Source: Proteobacteria bacterium UBA1673
GTDB taxonomy: Bacteria; Pseudomonadota; Gammaproteobacteria; Comchoanobacterales; Comchoanobacteraceae
Reading direction: 5' to 3'
DNA: 33,983 nt
Assembly (NCBI GenBank): GCA_002320385.1
Contig: DCKN01000018.1
Span: 1,158-35,140 of the forward strand
Shown in pieces: positions 16,101-25,400 of this stretch. The position numbers and the translations under genes were made by a program. The notes below the pieces were generated by a model that was given only the letters and a program-made list of their open reading frames with translations, had not been told where the DNA came from and made no database searches. Position 1 is the stretch's first letter. Each line of letters opens with the position of its first letter.

Positions 16101-17618
16101 GTGAGTTTAATCAAATTCGCATCCAAAGTGTCTGCCTTCACGATGCTATCAAGAGTGATTGGATTTGTTCGCGACACGGTATTTGCTATGTCATTTGGAG
16201 CAAAATCAGGCTTTGACATATTTTTATTGGCCTTTAGGATCCCTAATATGATGCGTCGTATTTTCGCCGAAGGGGCCTTTAGCCAGGCATTTATTCCTGT
16301 ATTGGCAGAATACGAAACCAAAACTACTGAAGAAAAACAATCTTTTATGAATGCTGTATACAGCTGTCTAGTGCTCGTCACTATCGCGTTGTCCGTTATT
16401 GTGTGTGGGGGGTGCGAACTCGTGCTGCGTTTTGGCAGTGGGTGGTTGGCTAATAACGAGCGCACGGTTTTATTTTTTCGCTTATTACAAATTACATTCC
16501 CTTATTTAGTGCTCATCACCATCACTGGATATTACACTGCCGCATTACAAGCCAAAAAACACTTCACTATGGCCGCATTTGCACCATCTTTTTTTAATAT
16601 CATCCTAACCGCGGGCGCATATTTATCAAGTATTTATTTAGCAGTGCCAATTTATGGAGCAGCTGCAACAGTGATGCTGGGTGGCTTTTTGCAGGTAGGA
16701 TTAATGCTATACAGCTATCAAAAACTCTACGGCCTCCCAACTATGGTATTGTTTCAGCTAAATCCAGGGATTTTTAAAATGCTCAAGTTGATGTGTGCCG
16801 GTATGTATGGCGCATCAGTAGCGCAGATTGGGATCAGCATTGATACCATCATTTTGTCAACATTAGCGACAGGCAGCATCTCTTGGATCTATTATGCGGA
16901 ACGCCTCAGCTATCTACCGCTGGGCGTATTTGGGGTATCCATCGCCACGGTATTGTCACCATCTCTTGCAAAAAGCAGTCAGTCTGGTAATCAACAAGCA
17001 TTTCAAAAGCAGATAGCATGGGGCTTTGTCACTTCAGTCATGATCGCAATACCAGCTGCAATTAGCTTAGGATTGTTGGCAGAACCAATTGTCATGACGC
17101 TATTTTACCGCGGGAAGTTTACACTAGAAGACGTTGCTCAAACAGCGGCTGCTTTGCAGATCTTCGCTATTGGGATCCCAGCTTACATGTGGGTAAAAGT
17201 TTTTGCAGGTGCATTCTATGCGCGTCAGGAAACATGGATTCCTGTTCAATGCGCCACCTGGTCTCTGGCTATCAATGTAGTCGTCGGGGTCATAGGGTCC
17301 TATTTATTCGCACACGTTGGTATAGCATGTGCAGTAGCGACTTCAGCATACGTGAATGCTGGGTTGCTTTACTGGCGGCTTAAGCACGAAAATATCTTTG
17401 CATTTGAGCAGACGGACTTAACAAAAGTGAGCAAGGTTTGCGGTGCCAGCTTATGCACTTTGATCGGCGTCTGGGTCATTCCTCCAACCAGTCAATGGGT
17501 GGGGTTGACCGTGAAACTACAGCTAAGTTACTTAACCGCAGCTATGATTATTGCACTTTCGGGTTATGTCATGACTCTGTGGTCACTGGCCTTAGACTGG
17601 CGTAGTCCAGAGCATTAG
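16101..17618 (+). CDS. murJ: Lipid II flippase MurJ (MviN)
   Basis: MurJ moves the peptidoglycan precursor lipid II across the inner membrane. The product is a polytopic protein of 505 residues (E. coli 511) with the family's N-terminal SRVIGFVRD, RRIFAEGAFSQAFIPVLAEY, LQITFPY and YYAERLSYLPLGVFGVSIATVLSPSL segments. With the GTG at 16101 as start, the essential arginines fall at R18 and R24, the same numbers as in E. coli MurJ, and AAAAAGGG (16086-16093) stands 7 nt upstream. An ATG at 16074 in the same frame would add nine residues but its ribosome binding site (AGGA) is only 3 nt away. The gene is convergent with the accessory block at 17643. Confidence 0.93.
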   Translation: MSLIKFASKVSAFTMLSRVIGFVRDTVFAMSFGAKSGFDIFLLAFRIPNMMRRIFAEGAFSQAFIPVLAEYETKTTEEKQSFMNAVYSCLVLVTIALSVIVCGGCELVLRFGSGWLANNERTVLFFRLLQITFPYLVLITITGYYTAALQAKKHFTMAAFAPSFFNIILTAGAYLSSIYLAVPIYGAAATVMLGGFLQVGLMLYSYQKLYGLPTMVLFQLNPGIFKMLKLMCAGMYGASVAQIGISIDTIILSTLATGSISWIYYAERLSYLPLGVFGVSIATVLSPSLAKSSQSGNQQAFQKQIAWGFVTSVMIAIPAAISLGLLAEPIVMTLFYRGKFTLEDVAQTAAALQIFAIGIPAYMWVKVFAGAFYARQETWIPVQCATWSLAINVVVGVIGSYLFAHVGIACAVATSAYVNAGLLYWRLKHENIFAFEQTDLTKVSKVCGASLCTLIGVWVIPPTSQWVGLTVKLQLSYLTAAMIIALSGYVMTLWSLALDWRSPEH

Positions 17619-17642
17619 TTCATGCAGAAAGCTCATGCGTCA

Positions 17643-18275
17643 TCAAAATGGAATAAACCAACCAAAGCCATCGCTCATGTCGTAGGAATCCTGCGCAGGC
17701 TTTTTGAGGATAGTTTTTCGAGAGTTGGATAATGAAGGTTTGGTCAATCCATCAGCATGGCTACAAAAACAACGCGAATAAGCGTCGTCAAACTCCTCTT
17801 TACTCACAGCATGAAGCGGATTTTTTAAACTTTTAACTTGGGTATTATGCCATTCAAACTTAGGTATTTTAAAGCCGCTCCAATCAAACTTATTGGTATT
17901 AGGATTAGCGCTTGGATATTTAGACTCGGTTTTTTTTGACGCAAGAGGAGGGAAGTTGCGTTCATAGTCTCGCTGGCGAATGGAGAAAATCGAGTTATCT
18001 ACGGCATAGGAGGGTCTAATACCACTAGGCTTGGTACGTGCTCGAGACTGGTATTTTTTTCGAGTATCTTGCATAACAACTGTGTTTAAAACCCCTCCAT
18101 TCAGCTCATGGCGTATGTTCCCACCTGGGTAATGATAATGGTTTGATGGGGTTTTAGGGTTTATATTTCTATGATTATTTGAGCGCTTCGATGCTAGATT
18201 ATCTGCGTTAGGATTATTTTCACCTGAATCTAGTTCAGCTTGGATCCGACGTCCCTTTATCTTACTTTTAGGCAT
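17643..18275 (-). CDS. Unknown 210-residue basic, disordered protein
   Basis: No family is recognised. The protein is hydrophilic with few long hydrophobic stretches, rich in Asn, Ser, Lys, Pro and aromatic residues, and starts with a basic stretch (MPKSKIKGRR). It has an RCFCSHADG segment in the C-terminal third and ends in FGWFIPF. No signal peptide or membrane segment is seen. It has its own strong promoter (18308-18336), a leader of about 25 nt and no Shine-Dalgarno sequence. It is the first of three similar-style genes pointing left. The last codons lie 24 bp from the murJ stop. A Dot/Icm substrate is possible, but no known translocation signal was identified. Confidence 0.65.
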   Translation of the reverse strand: MPKSKIKGRRIQAELDSGENNPNADNLASKRSNNHRNINPKTPSNHYHYPGGNIRHELNGGVLNTVVMQDTRKKYQSRARTKPSGIRPSYAVDNSIFSIRQRDYERNFPPLASKKTESKYPSANPNTNKFDWSGFKIPKFEWHNTQVKSLKNPLHAVSKEEFDDAYSRCFCSHADGLTKPSLSNSRKTILKKPAQDSYDMSDGFGWFIPF

Positions 18276-18307
18276 GTTAAATCTACTATTATTATTTTTG
18301 CAGTTAT

Positions 18308-18336
18308 ATTATACAATAATTAGGGCGGCTAATCAA
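18308..18336 (-). promoter_or_regulatory. Strong promoter for the 210-residue gene
   Basis: Minus-strand TTGATT (18336-18331), 17-bp spacer and perfect TATAAT (18313-18308). The 12-mer GTATAATATAAC around the -10 element (18314-18303) is identical to that of the next gene upstream (19110-19099). Confidence 0.65.
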
Positions 18337-18400
18337 GCGTTATCTCAATGTGCGTTGCTACTCAGTAATCTTTACCCAAAAGAATTAAAGATCTAATCGA

Positions 18401-19081
18401 TTATACGCTAGGCACATTCGTTAGCTTCGAACGTACACCATTACTATGATCATCGATTGACAAATCTGAGAATAGAGATTGACTTGATTTTTTACTGACA
18501 GGGGCAAACTCATGGGCAGGTCTTGGCGAGTGGTTAGAGCTGCACGTGCTCATGCTCGAATCAGTTCTACCCGAGAGCGTGCTGGATGTTTTAGAGCGAG
18601 ATTCCTCTTTAATTTGCATTTGCTCAAGGTCGTGGGGCGTATAAACACCAGGGTGTTTGAATGTCAAATCAAAAGGTAAGTCGCCATCTGGATCAAAGGA
18701 TTTCAATTCTTCATCGGTAGAATAACCATCGGTACAATCAGAGGTCGATGTTTCGTCACTGAGAGATCGTTCGTCATTTGATTGGCCAGCATAAAAAGGC
18801 GCATTCCGAGGAGAGAATGAAGCGGCTGTTAAAGGATCAAAGAAGATTTTTGGATCAACGAGTGGATTCGCTTGAGAACGCGAAAAACTATTAGTCGACG
18901 GATCATTCGTGGGTGATCCAACATAGAATACTTCGTCAACAGATTCTGCGGTCACTTCTGAATCGTTAGATCCATCATGAAAAAAGCTAGGTGAAACCTT
19001 CTGGGATGGTCTCACAGGAACGGGTTGATAATACCTGGCGGTGTCAGAGTCTTTTTGATTTTTTAATAATTGGCTTAGCAT
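18401..19081 (-). CDS. Unknown 226-residue Ser/Asp-rich acidic protein
   Basis: No family is recognised. The protein is low-complexity, rich in Ser, Asp, Thr and Pro, with acidic serine clusters of the casein kinase 2 type (SLSDETSTSD, YSTDEELKSFD) in the middle, and a Ser/Thr-rich stretch (SSTLSGRTDSSMSTCSS) near residues 165-182. There is no signal peptide or membrane segment. The ATG at 19081 lies 22 bp after the -10 element, so the leader is about 15 nt and lacks a Shine-Dalgarno sequence. Composition resembles eukaryotic disordered proteins more than bacterial enzymes. Function is unknown. Confidence 0.65.
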   Translation of the reverse strand: MLSQLLKNQKDSDTARYYQPVPVRPSQKVSPSFFHDGSNDSEVTAESVDEVFYVGSPTNDPSTNSFSRSQANPLVDPKIFFDPLTAASFSPRNAPFYAGQSNDERSLSDETSTSDCTDGYSTDEELKSFDPDGDLPFDLTFKHPGVYTPHDLEQMQIKEESRSKTSSTLSGRTDSSMSTCSSNHSPRPAHEFAPVSKKSSQSLFSDLSIDDHSNGVRSKLTNVPSV

Positions 19082-19103
19082 AATGATTGTTCTTTTTTGT
19101 TAT

Positions 19104-19132
19104 ATTATACATAATTACAATGGCAATGTAAA
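19104..19132 (-). promoter_or_regulatory. Strong promoter for the 226-residue gene
   Basis: Minus-strand TTTACA (19132-19127), 17-bp spacer and perfect TATAAT (19109-19104), embedded in the shared 12-mer GTATAATATAAC (19110-19099). Confidence 0.65.
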
Positions 19133-19287
19133 TAGTTTTATGGAATCAAGTGTATGTTTTTACCTTATTTTAGATGATTGTGGCGTATTTATCCAAATAG
19201 AAATAGATCGATATAAGAGATAATATGTCAACCATGATCCATGACCGATTGGCGGAGTTGCCTCGTAAACTAAAAGAAGTGCAGTGC

Positions 19288-19950
19288 CTATTTTTTAAAG
19301 CAAGCTATGTCTTCATAGTCACTATCAAATTGATCTTCGTTAGTATCTAGCGCGATACTTCTGAGAAAATAGTCTTGGTTGGGATGGCTAAAAGGCTTAC
19401 CCGGTACAATAGCGCCGTCATCAACAGATGGAAGAGCTGTGTCTAGCTCGGATAAGTTGAATGATTTACCAAGCGATGGCAGTGGTACTGATTGGCTTCG
19501 TCCAGAGGCTTGATGCGAAGAGCTCGTCCTGAAATTAGAAGAAAAGACAGGGTTATCTTGCACTGATATCGGAGATTCAGAACTCGTCATTGAGGTCCAT
19601 GAAGCACTATTATCTGCTATACGACCCAAAAGAGTCTTTACCATAGGCTCCGATTCTACTGTTCTATTATCTTGAGATGAGACAAAAAAATCTTCACTGT
19701 TTTCGTCTGAAAGAGAGAGGGTGCTTTGGCTATCGATTTTTTTACCCATCTCGGCGCACAGTTGAGGCAAACGCAAACGATGGTTTTTTTTCGCCGGATA
19801 GCGATTATTTTCCTCAGTGGACTCAATATCTGTATCCTCAGGAGATCTCGGGCGTTTAGCACGCGGTATCGCTGGTGGGTTATCGAAGCTGTGATTTAAA
19901 CTGTTAAGCTTATCAGGATTAACAATGGTAAGTAGAGATAATTTTTTCAT
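19288..19950 (-). CDS. Unknown 220-residue Ser-rich protein with NLS-like motif
   Basis: No family is recognised. After a short N-terminus, residues 30-36 read RAKRPRS; KRPR (32-35) fits the K-[KR]-x-[KR] monopartite nuclear localisation pattern and a second basic patch, AKKNHRLR, follows about 20 residues later. The rest is rich in Ser, Asp, Glu and Pro with acidic serine clusters (LSLSDENSEDFF) and an acidic C-terminus (FDSDYED) before FKK. No signal peptide or membrane segment is present. The gene begins 13 bp after its -10 element, so the transcript is nearly leaderless, with a run of A before the ATG and no Shine-Dalgarno sequence. A host-directed effector is a reasonable guess, not shown. 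Confidence 0.65.
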   Translation of the reverse strand: MKKLSLLTIVNPDKLNSLNHSFDNPPAIPRAKRPRSPEDTDIESTEENNRYPAKKNHRLRLPQLCAEMGKKIDSQSTLSLSDENSEDFFVSSQDNRTVESEPMVKTLLGRIADNSASWTSMTSSESPISVQDNPVFSSNFRTSSSHQASGRSQSVPLPSLGKSFNLSELDTALPSVDDGAIVPGKPFSHPNQDYFLRSIALDTNEDQFDSDYEDIACFKK

Positions 19951-19963
19951 TTTTTTTTGTTTA

Positions 19964-19992
19964 ATTGTACCATATTGTTAGGTGTTGCGCAA
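19964..19992 (-). promoter_or_regulatory. Promoter for the 220-residue gene
   Basis: Minus-strand TTGCGC (19992-19987), 17-bp spacer and TACAAT (19969-19964). The surrounding GGTACAATTAAAC resembles the 12-mer shared by the two genes downstream. Transcription start is expected only about 5-7 nt before the ATG. Confidence 0.55.
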
Positions 19993-20342
19993 GAAAAAAA
20001 CCAATATAATCATTATGTAAATGTGTAAACTCACTGAAGTATGCTCTATGCATATCAGAATAATATGGAAGCTACGTGTTTTTAAAGATATGCCTCTGAT
20101 CCAGTAAAGAGATATGAATGAATCAATATCAGTAATCGATAAACACGATTTACTATCAGCCCAAAGGGAAAAAAAGGAAAAAACGGTGATTATGCGCTAA
20201 AAAAACATTTACAAATAGTCTAAGTCTGCAAAAAAAATTAATAAAACAAGAGTATCTCTAAATAATGCACCCGGGTATTGCCAAGACTAAAACAGACATG
20301 ATAGGTTAAACTTATGAGCCATGAATTATTATGCCTATTACG

Positions 20343-20356
20343 GTAAAGTCTGTAAA
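20343..20356 (+). promoter_or_regulatory. Possible CpxR-type direct repeat
   Basis: GTAAA (20343-20347), 4 nt, GTAAA (20352-20356). CpxR sites are known as GTAAA repeats with a short spacer, and CpxR controls Dot/Icm genes and effectors in Legionella. The repeat occupies the -35 position relative to TATAGT (20370-20375), 37 bp before the ATG at 20393. In an A+T-rich region a chance match is quite possible. Confidence 0.35.
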
Positions 20357-20392
20357 GTTACCCATGCTTTATAGTTGAACACAGAGGTTGTC

Positions 20393-22381
20393 ATGCAATC
20401 AACCATCCCTGACTTGTGGTACAGCGTGCTACAAGAAAAACAACGGTTTTTAAGAGAAGGCCTTATTAAGTCTGACCAGCCGAGCTTCAGTACCTCTTCA
20501 ACAGCGGTACAACAGCCCAGCTTTCAGCAGCGTTTTGGGCTATTTCTATATCGGGTATATATCATCCTGGCTTACTTGAGTCTAGCACTATCCAGCACAT
20601 ACTCTGCGGTTATTAATTTGGGGTTATTGCATCTACCAACAGTCGTCTATGTAAGCTTTGTCTGTTTGATTGGGGTAGCAAGCTTTACATCTTCAGTAGT
20701 GGACTGGATTTTAACCCAAACCATTAAGCCCAATCGCTATCCTACCGAGAAAATAAGAAGCATAGAAAACAGATTTTTTTTGCACAATGCAGACTTACGT
20801 CAACTTAAAACAACTGCAAAAGTAGTGCCTCAAGCATTGAGAGCTTTCTCAACTTATGCCTATCTTGAGAAGCTAGTTCGAAAACAAGTGAAACTTTCGC
20901 TTGTATTTGATAGACAGATTTATTCTGAAGATTTCGATGACTATCCGATTGAGTTACAAGCACGTTGCATGCTCTCAGAAAGAGCAAGAAACTCCAGAGA
21001 TCACAGGCAATCAATTATTGAAAGTGCACAATCGCTTGCACAAAGCTACGGCATTCTCAAAGATATTATTTCAAGAAATGTGTATTTTGAATATTTCTGG
21101 AGTCTGAGTAAGTGTGATGACTTAAGACCGGAGAATATCAACACTATTTATAAATTAATGAAGCGGGTGCAAAGCAAGGAAGACCTAATCAAACTTGCTC
21201 AATCACTGAATCAAGCAGAAAGAGACAATATAATCGACGAAGACAAAAAAATTGACCCAAGTCTTATTGCCACTTACAGCATTGCAAGATTTGCATGCTA
21301 TGCTCGATCCTATTACACGCAGCTGTCGCAATCGTCTAATAATCGCATGGACGAGCAGGAGATTAAAAATGCCATGAAAAATGCGTTACAACTTTATCTT
21401 GACAAGCGGATCAAAAAAGAACGAGATCTAAGCTACGCGACAAGAGAAATTGGCTTTGTCGCAAACGTCCTAGTATGGGGTAGTGCACTAATTTCAAACG
21501 CCTTGACTATCGTGGCCTCTGCCCCTATCAAGTTGTTATCGAATTGGTCAGGCTTAAATATAGAGTCACTGCTGTGCGTGTGGTTTTACGCATCTGGGTG
21601 TTTGATTGGCATTTCAGTCGAAAACGCACAAAAGTTCCTTGCTCGAATCGTCCGGCATCTGCATGAATCAGACTATCAAAGCCTTGCACCTTTTCTCAGG
21701 AATCGAGTATTTCGATTTAGACTATTTCTTGTTGCTGCAACAGCAATATCATCATGCTACTTCAGTATGTTTGGCATATTACGCCTGATTAAAAATCCCC
21801 AAGAGCACGGTGCAGAATTTATTATTGAATTTTTATCAAAACAACTAATCCCTCAGATATGGCCTTGTATCGTGCCAATCTGGGCGGTGTTGACTCTGGT
21901 ATCTGCGATGATGAACTTATACAAAGATTCTAAGTTTTACTCTTCATATGTAAAAAGATTAAGCAATTGTCAGACAATTGTAGTGCAGATAATTCGGAGT
22001 CAAGGCCTGACAAATAAGCATAGAAACTCGAGCATCCGACAGTTATTGCCCAATAAAAGTGTGTCAAAGATAGCGCTCGTTACCTTACTGACGGTGCTAT
22101 CAGTTGCAATTGCCCTTACGTATCACGTTACTGTAATGCAGCTAACACAGAGCATGGCATTTAGCGCTGTGCTGTCAACATGCGTATTTTTCATGAATTA
22201 CGCCAAATTTACATCACTGTACCATAAGATTAAGGACCTCGCCGTGACAAGTGACAGCCCGAAGCCTGAAGTAGCGAAAAATACCAATAGTAAACGTTAC
22301 CATTGCCATGCTAGATGGCGGAGCCCACACAATCCACCACTGAGCCGAAAGTCTAAAAGACCAAGAGCAAACACAAAATAA
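20393..22381 (+). CDS. Unknown polytopic membrane protein, 662 residues (paralogue A)
   Basis: No known family. Two membrane segments lie near residues 50-72 and 79-107. A soluble charged domain (about 110-350) contains PIELQARCMLSERAR (185-199) and YSIARFACYAR (295-305). Four more membrane stretches follow (about 353-380, 391-409, 442-466, 484-509), the fifth ending in LIKNP (465-469), then two more (560-582, 588-603). The basic C-terminus ends SRKSKRPRANTK, with KRPR at 655-658. It is a clear paralogue of the next gene: IARFA..AR, PIEL, LIKNP and K-[FY]-Y-S occur in the same order and nearly the same positions. The ATG at 20393 has AGAGG (20383-20387) upstream; a TTG six codons earlier is less likely. 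Membrane location is confident, function unknown. Confidence 0.75.
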   Translation: MQSTIPDLWYSVLQEKQRFLREGLIKSDQPSFSTSSTAVQQPSFQQRFGLFLYRVYIILAYLSLALSSTYSAVINLGLLHLPTVVYVSFVCLIGVASFTSSVVDWILTQTIKPNRYPTEKIRSIENRFFLHNADLRQLKTTAKVVPQALRAFSTYAYLEKLVRKQVKLSLVFDRQIYSEDFDDYPIELQARCMLSERARNSRDHRQSIIESAQSLAQSYGILKDIISRNVYFEYFWSLSKCDDLRPENINTIYKLMKRVQSKEDLIKLAQSLNQAERDNIIDEDKKIDPSLIATYSIARFACYARSYYTQLSQSSNNRMDEQEIKNAMKNALQLYLDKRIKKERDLSYATREIGFVANVLVWGSALISNALTIVASAPIKLLSNWSGLNIESLLCVWFYASGCLIGISVENAQKFLARIVRHLHESDYQSLAPFLRNRVFRFRLFLVAATAISSCYFSMFGILRLIKNPQEHGAEFIIEFLSKQLIPQIWPCIVPIWAVLTLVSAMMNLYKDSKFYSSYVKRLSNCQTIVVQIIRSQGLTNKHRNSSIRQLLPNKSVSKIALVTLLTVLSVAIALTYHVTVMQLTQSMAFSAVLSTCVFFMNYAKFTSLYHKIKDLAVTSDSPKPEVAKNTNSKRYHCHARWRSPHNPPLSRKSKRPRANTK

Positions 22382-22486
22382 AGCGAAAATTTAAGTACAG
22401 CGCATTGATTAATAAAAAAAAGAGGAGTAATAATAAATTATAGGGGTAATAGTATTTTACTAGATGACGTTAAATAGGAGAAATGA

Positions 22487-25400
22487 ATGAGTAGAGGTAA
22501 AACTTTGTGCATACATGACATGTTTAACAACATCATGGTAGAGTATCAAAATGACTTAATTTGCACCGACAGAGAAGAACAACAACAGAGCATCGAGAGA
22601 AGACCATGGGTGGTGGCATTACTAAAATTTCTCAGCAATGCGCACGCAGCCGTAAGCAATAACCGCTACTGGCATAACTTATTCTGTTGTATGCAAATGA
22701 TGGTGACAGTTTTTGCATCCTTATCAATTACCTGGTCAGCACTGGCAAACTTGGCTTATTTTGGACTATCAGGGCCGGTTTACAAATTTTGCGTTGCGGC
22801 AATTATGATCATGAGCTGTTACACGTGCCTCCTTGCAGCAGTTCAATATATTAAGTTCGGCCTGGATGGAAATAGACTCATGCGATACCAAAAGATGAGA
22901 AGCATTGAAATCAAGCTATTTAGGTCTCCAGATATACCAAGCGCAAAATATTCGAAGACTAAGGCGCTGATTGAGTATATGAATTACTATTCAGTCGAAA
23001 AATCAGTATTCAAAATGATCAATGAAGTCTGGACCAAAAACACACGAATAGCTACGGACACGCTCCAAGCAAACTGGATACCCATAGAGCTAAAAACTCG
23101 GATGGCACTGGTCATGCGAGCGAGAAAATCATCAGTGCCCGAAACAAATCAAAGAAGAATATGTCGATTAATCCGAGATGAATTTTCAAGAGTGTACAAC
23201 ACCATCATCCAAGAGTCATCCTCAAAGCGATTTGAAAAGCATCACTACATAAAACAATTATATGATATCGCCGCTCACGACAGCATCAGCAGTGCATCAA
23301 TTGATCGTTTATGTCCAGAAAAAAATTGTGGTCCTGACGAATGGATTGCGAAAGTCATTGTTGCTTATACGATTGCACGATTTGCCTTTTTTGCTAGAAA
23401 ACATGGAGATGAGCAGTCAGACATGCTCATCAAAGAGGCGAATGGGCACTGGATGAAGCTCAGTGCCCGGAAAATAGAAAATCAGAAGATGAAAGCTTTT
23501 AGATGGTCAATTAAGCAGCATCTTAAAAGACAAAACAAAAAAGTGTCCAGCGTCAATGTTGGACATTTTCTTATGAGTGCACTAAAAACTTGCTTCATCA
23601 TTTGTGCTGCGTCTATTCCTGCTGGGTTTGGGTTACTGGCATCATCGCCAGTAGCAGCGATCATTGGCTGGCTTGGTGGCGGTTGGTCGTGCCAACTTTG
23701 CGCGTGGTTCTGGTTTAGTGGTGTGGTCGATTATATGAACACAAGCAGAAAAGATGCAGAGAAAATTTGGATTAAGGTATGTGAATTTGTGGATAAAAAT
23801 TTCATACAAAAAGAATCAAAAAATCCACTCATTGAGCAGCACACCTGGAGCTTCTCATTAGATATTTGTTTCAGGATATTTGTTGCTTTTTCAATGGCAT
23901 GCGCGCGCTCGCTGTTCACCTACAATAGTGTGAAAAAGTTAATTAAGAATCCTGCTTCAATCGGGGGGCAAAAGCTTTTCTATCGCTTATTCAAACTCCT
24001 TCTACCATGGTTAGAGCCATTATTTTTACCGCTTTGCGCATCACTCAGCTTTATCGACGGGGTTTTGCATTACGCGCAGATCACAAAATACTACTCAGCA
24101 AAACATTTACCAAGACCATTAAGAGGAGATTTAGGAACTACCGATATGGGGCATTGGGGCAGAGTTGCTCAACAGGTTAAATATTTATGGTGTCATAACT
24201 TTGACTTTAGCAAGCGAATGATCCCTAAACTACTAAAACTAGTTGGGACGGTTATTGGGCTACTACAATCAATGGTGCTGTATGTAAGCGCACAACAGGT
24301 TCTCGGGTCAATGCTCGCCCTATGTCTCATGCCCGGTGTTGCACTTGTTATCGTCGCATCGAACAGGCGATGTATTGAAGCTGGTACTGATCTTTGGCAT
24401 CACTATATGCACAGTGATTTCTTTGATATCAACTTACAAAACAAATACCGATCGTGGTTTCGTATTAAGCGTGATCAGCGTATTAGAGATCCAATCCACA
24501 GATCATCCACGAAAAGCAATCACCAAGCCAATCAAAGCAGGAATTTACTCGCTAATAGCCTTCGTCAGAAGCAACAAGCTATCGAAATCGTCACCAAAAA
24601 GGAAAACACACAAGCAGCAACATCCCTGGAACTCCATGATCACGAGAATAAGACACAAAGTCATCAGAACGGACACACAACAATAAAGGAATCAGAAGAT
24701 GATAATGCGCGACAAAGTGAGTCCAGTCTCAAAACGGTAAACAGATTTGGTGTAAAAAATCTACATGTGACGATCGATGATAATGATTCAAGTGAAGTTG
24801 TGGAGCCACAACTAAGCAGCGATGACGTAATAATTGATGGCGAAGCATCGTTAAGTGAGATGCCAAAAGTAATGCTCGATCATCAAGGCGCGAGCGAAAG
24901 TAGCCTATCGATCGTGCCAGTTGAAAATGAGAGAGAAGGTCAAAGTCCAATACCGACTAATGACAGTTTACATGGGACATGTCCCCCAGCATTTTTCACG
25001 CCGAAGCGCGAATATGGGCAACGCGATACACAAACCCCCGGCACTGACCGTGAATCAATGGCTAGTCTGTCACCAAGAAGTGCTCCAGGGACGCCGATGT
25101 ATAACTCCTATAGAAAAATGTTTGGCGAAATTAAAGATGCAATCACCGCTGATAAATTTAAACAGCTTGAATATTGTCTTGACAAAGAGCCTTCAACTGC
25201 CGCCCTCATAATCCATGAAATGCTCAACGAGCCTAGCAGTCCAAAAGAAACAGAGACGGACGCAAATAGGCAATCGCCTAGAAGTATCAATCATAGTGCA
25301 TCATCACTCCACGATGAGGCAACCGGAAATAATTTGTCCAGTTATTGCACAATTCATAACAGCGGTAGCCCGCTTAGTTGCGAGTATGAAGATCCCATAA

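Larger units (their letters stand above)
19951..20392. other. Divergent control region of the accessory block
   Basis: About 440 bp separate the left-pointing serine-rich trio from the right-pointing membrane-protein pair. It is A+T-rich, with no gene I can support. It contains the promoter at 19964-19992, two GTAAA direct-repeat pairs (20017-20029 with 3 nt between, 20343-20356 with 4 nt between) and a TATAGT element (20370-20375) before the 662-residue gene. Confidence 0.5.

Noticed and set aside
15977..16465. 162-codon minus-strand frame
   Set aside because: Shadow of the murJ N-terminal region, which is certain from its family residues.
19225..19350. 41-codon plus-strand frame (starts MSTMIHDRLAEL)
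   Set aside because: Short, weak ribosome binding site, and its second half is antisense to the end of the 220-residue gene. No family likeness.
20017..20029. GTAAA pair with 3-nt spacer as a CpxR site by itself
   Set aside because: Spacer is shorter than reported CpxR sites; mentioned only together with the 20343 pair.
20114..20200. 28-codon plus-strand frame in the divergent control region
   Set aside because: Too short and low-complexity to support without conservation or expression data.
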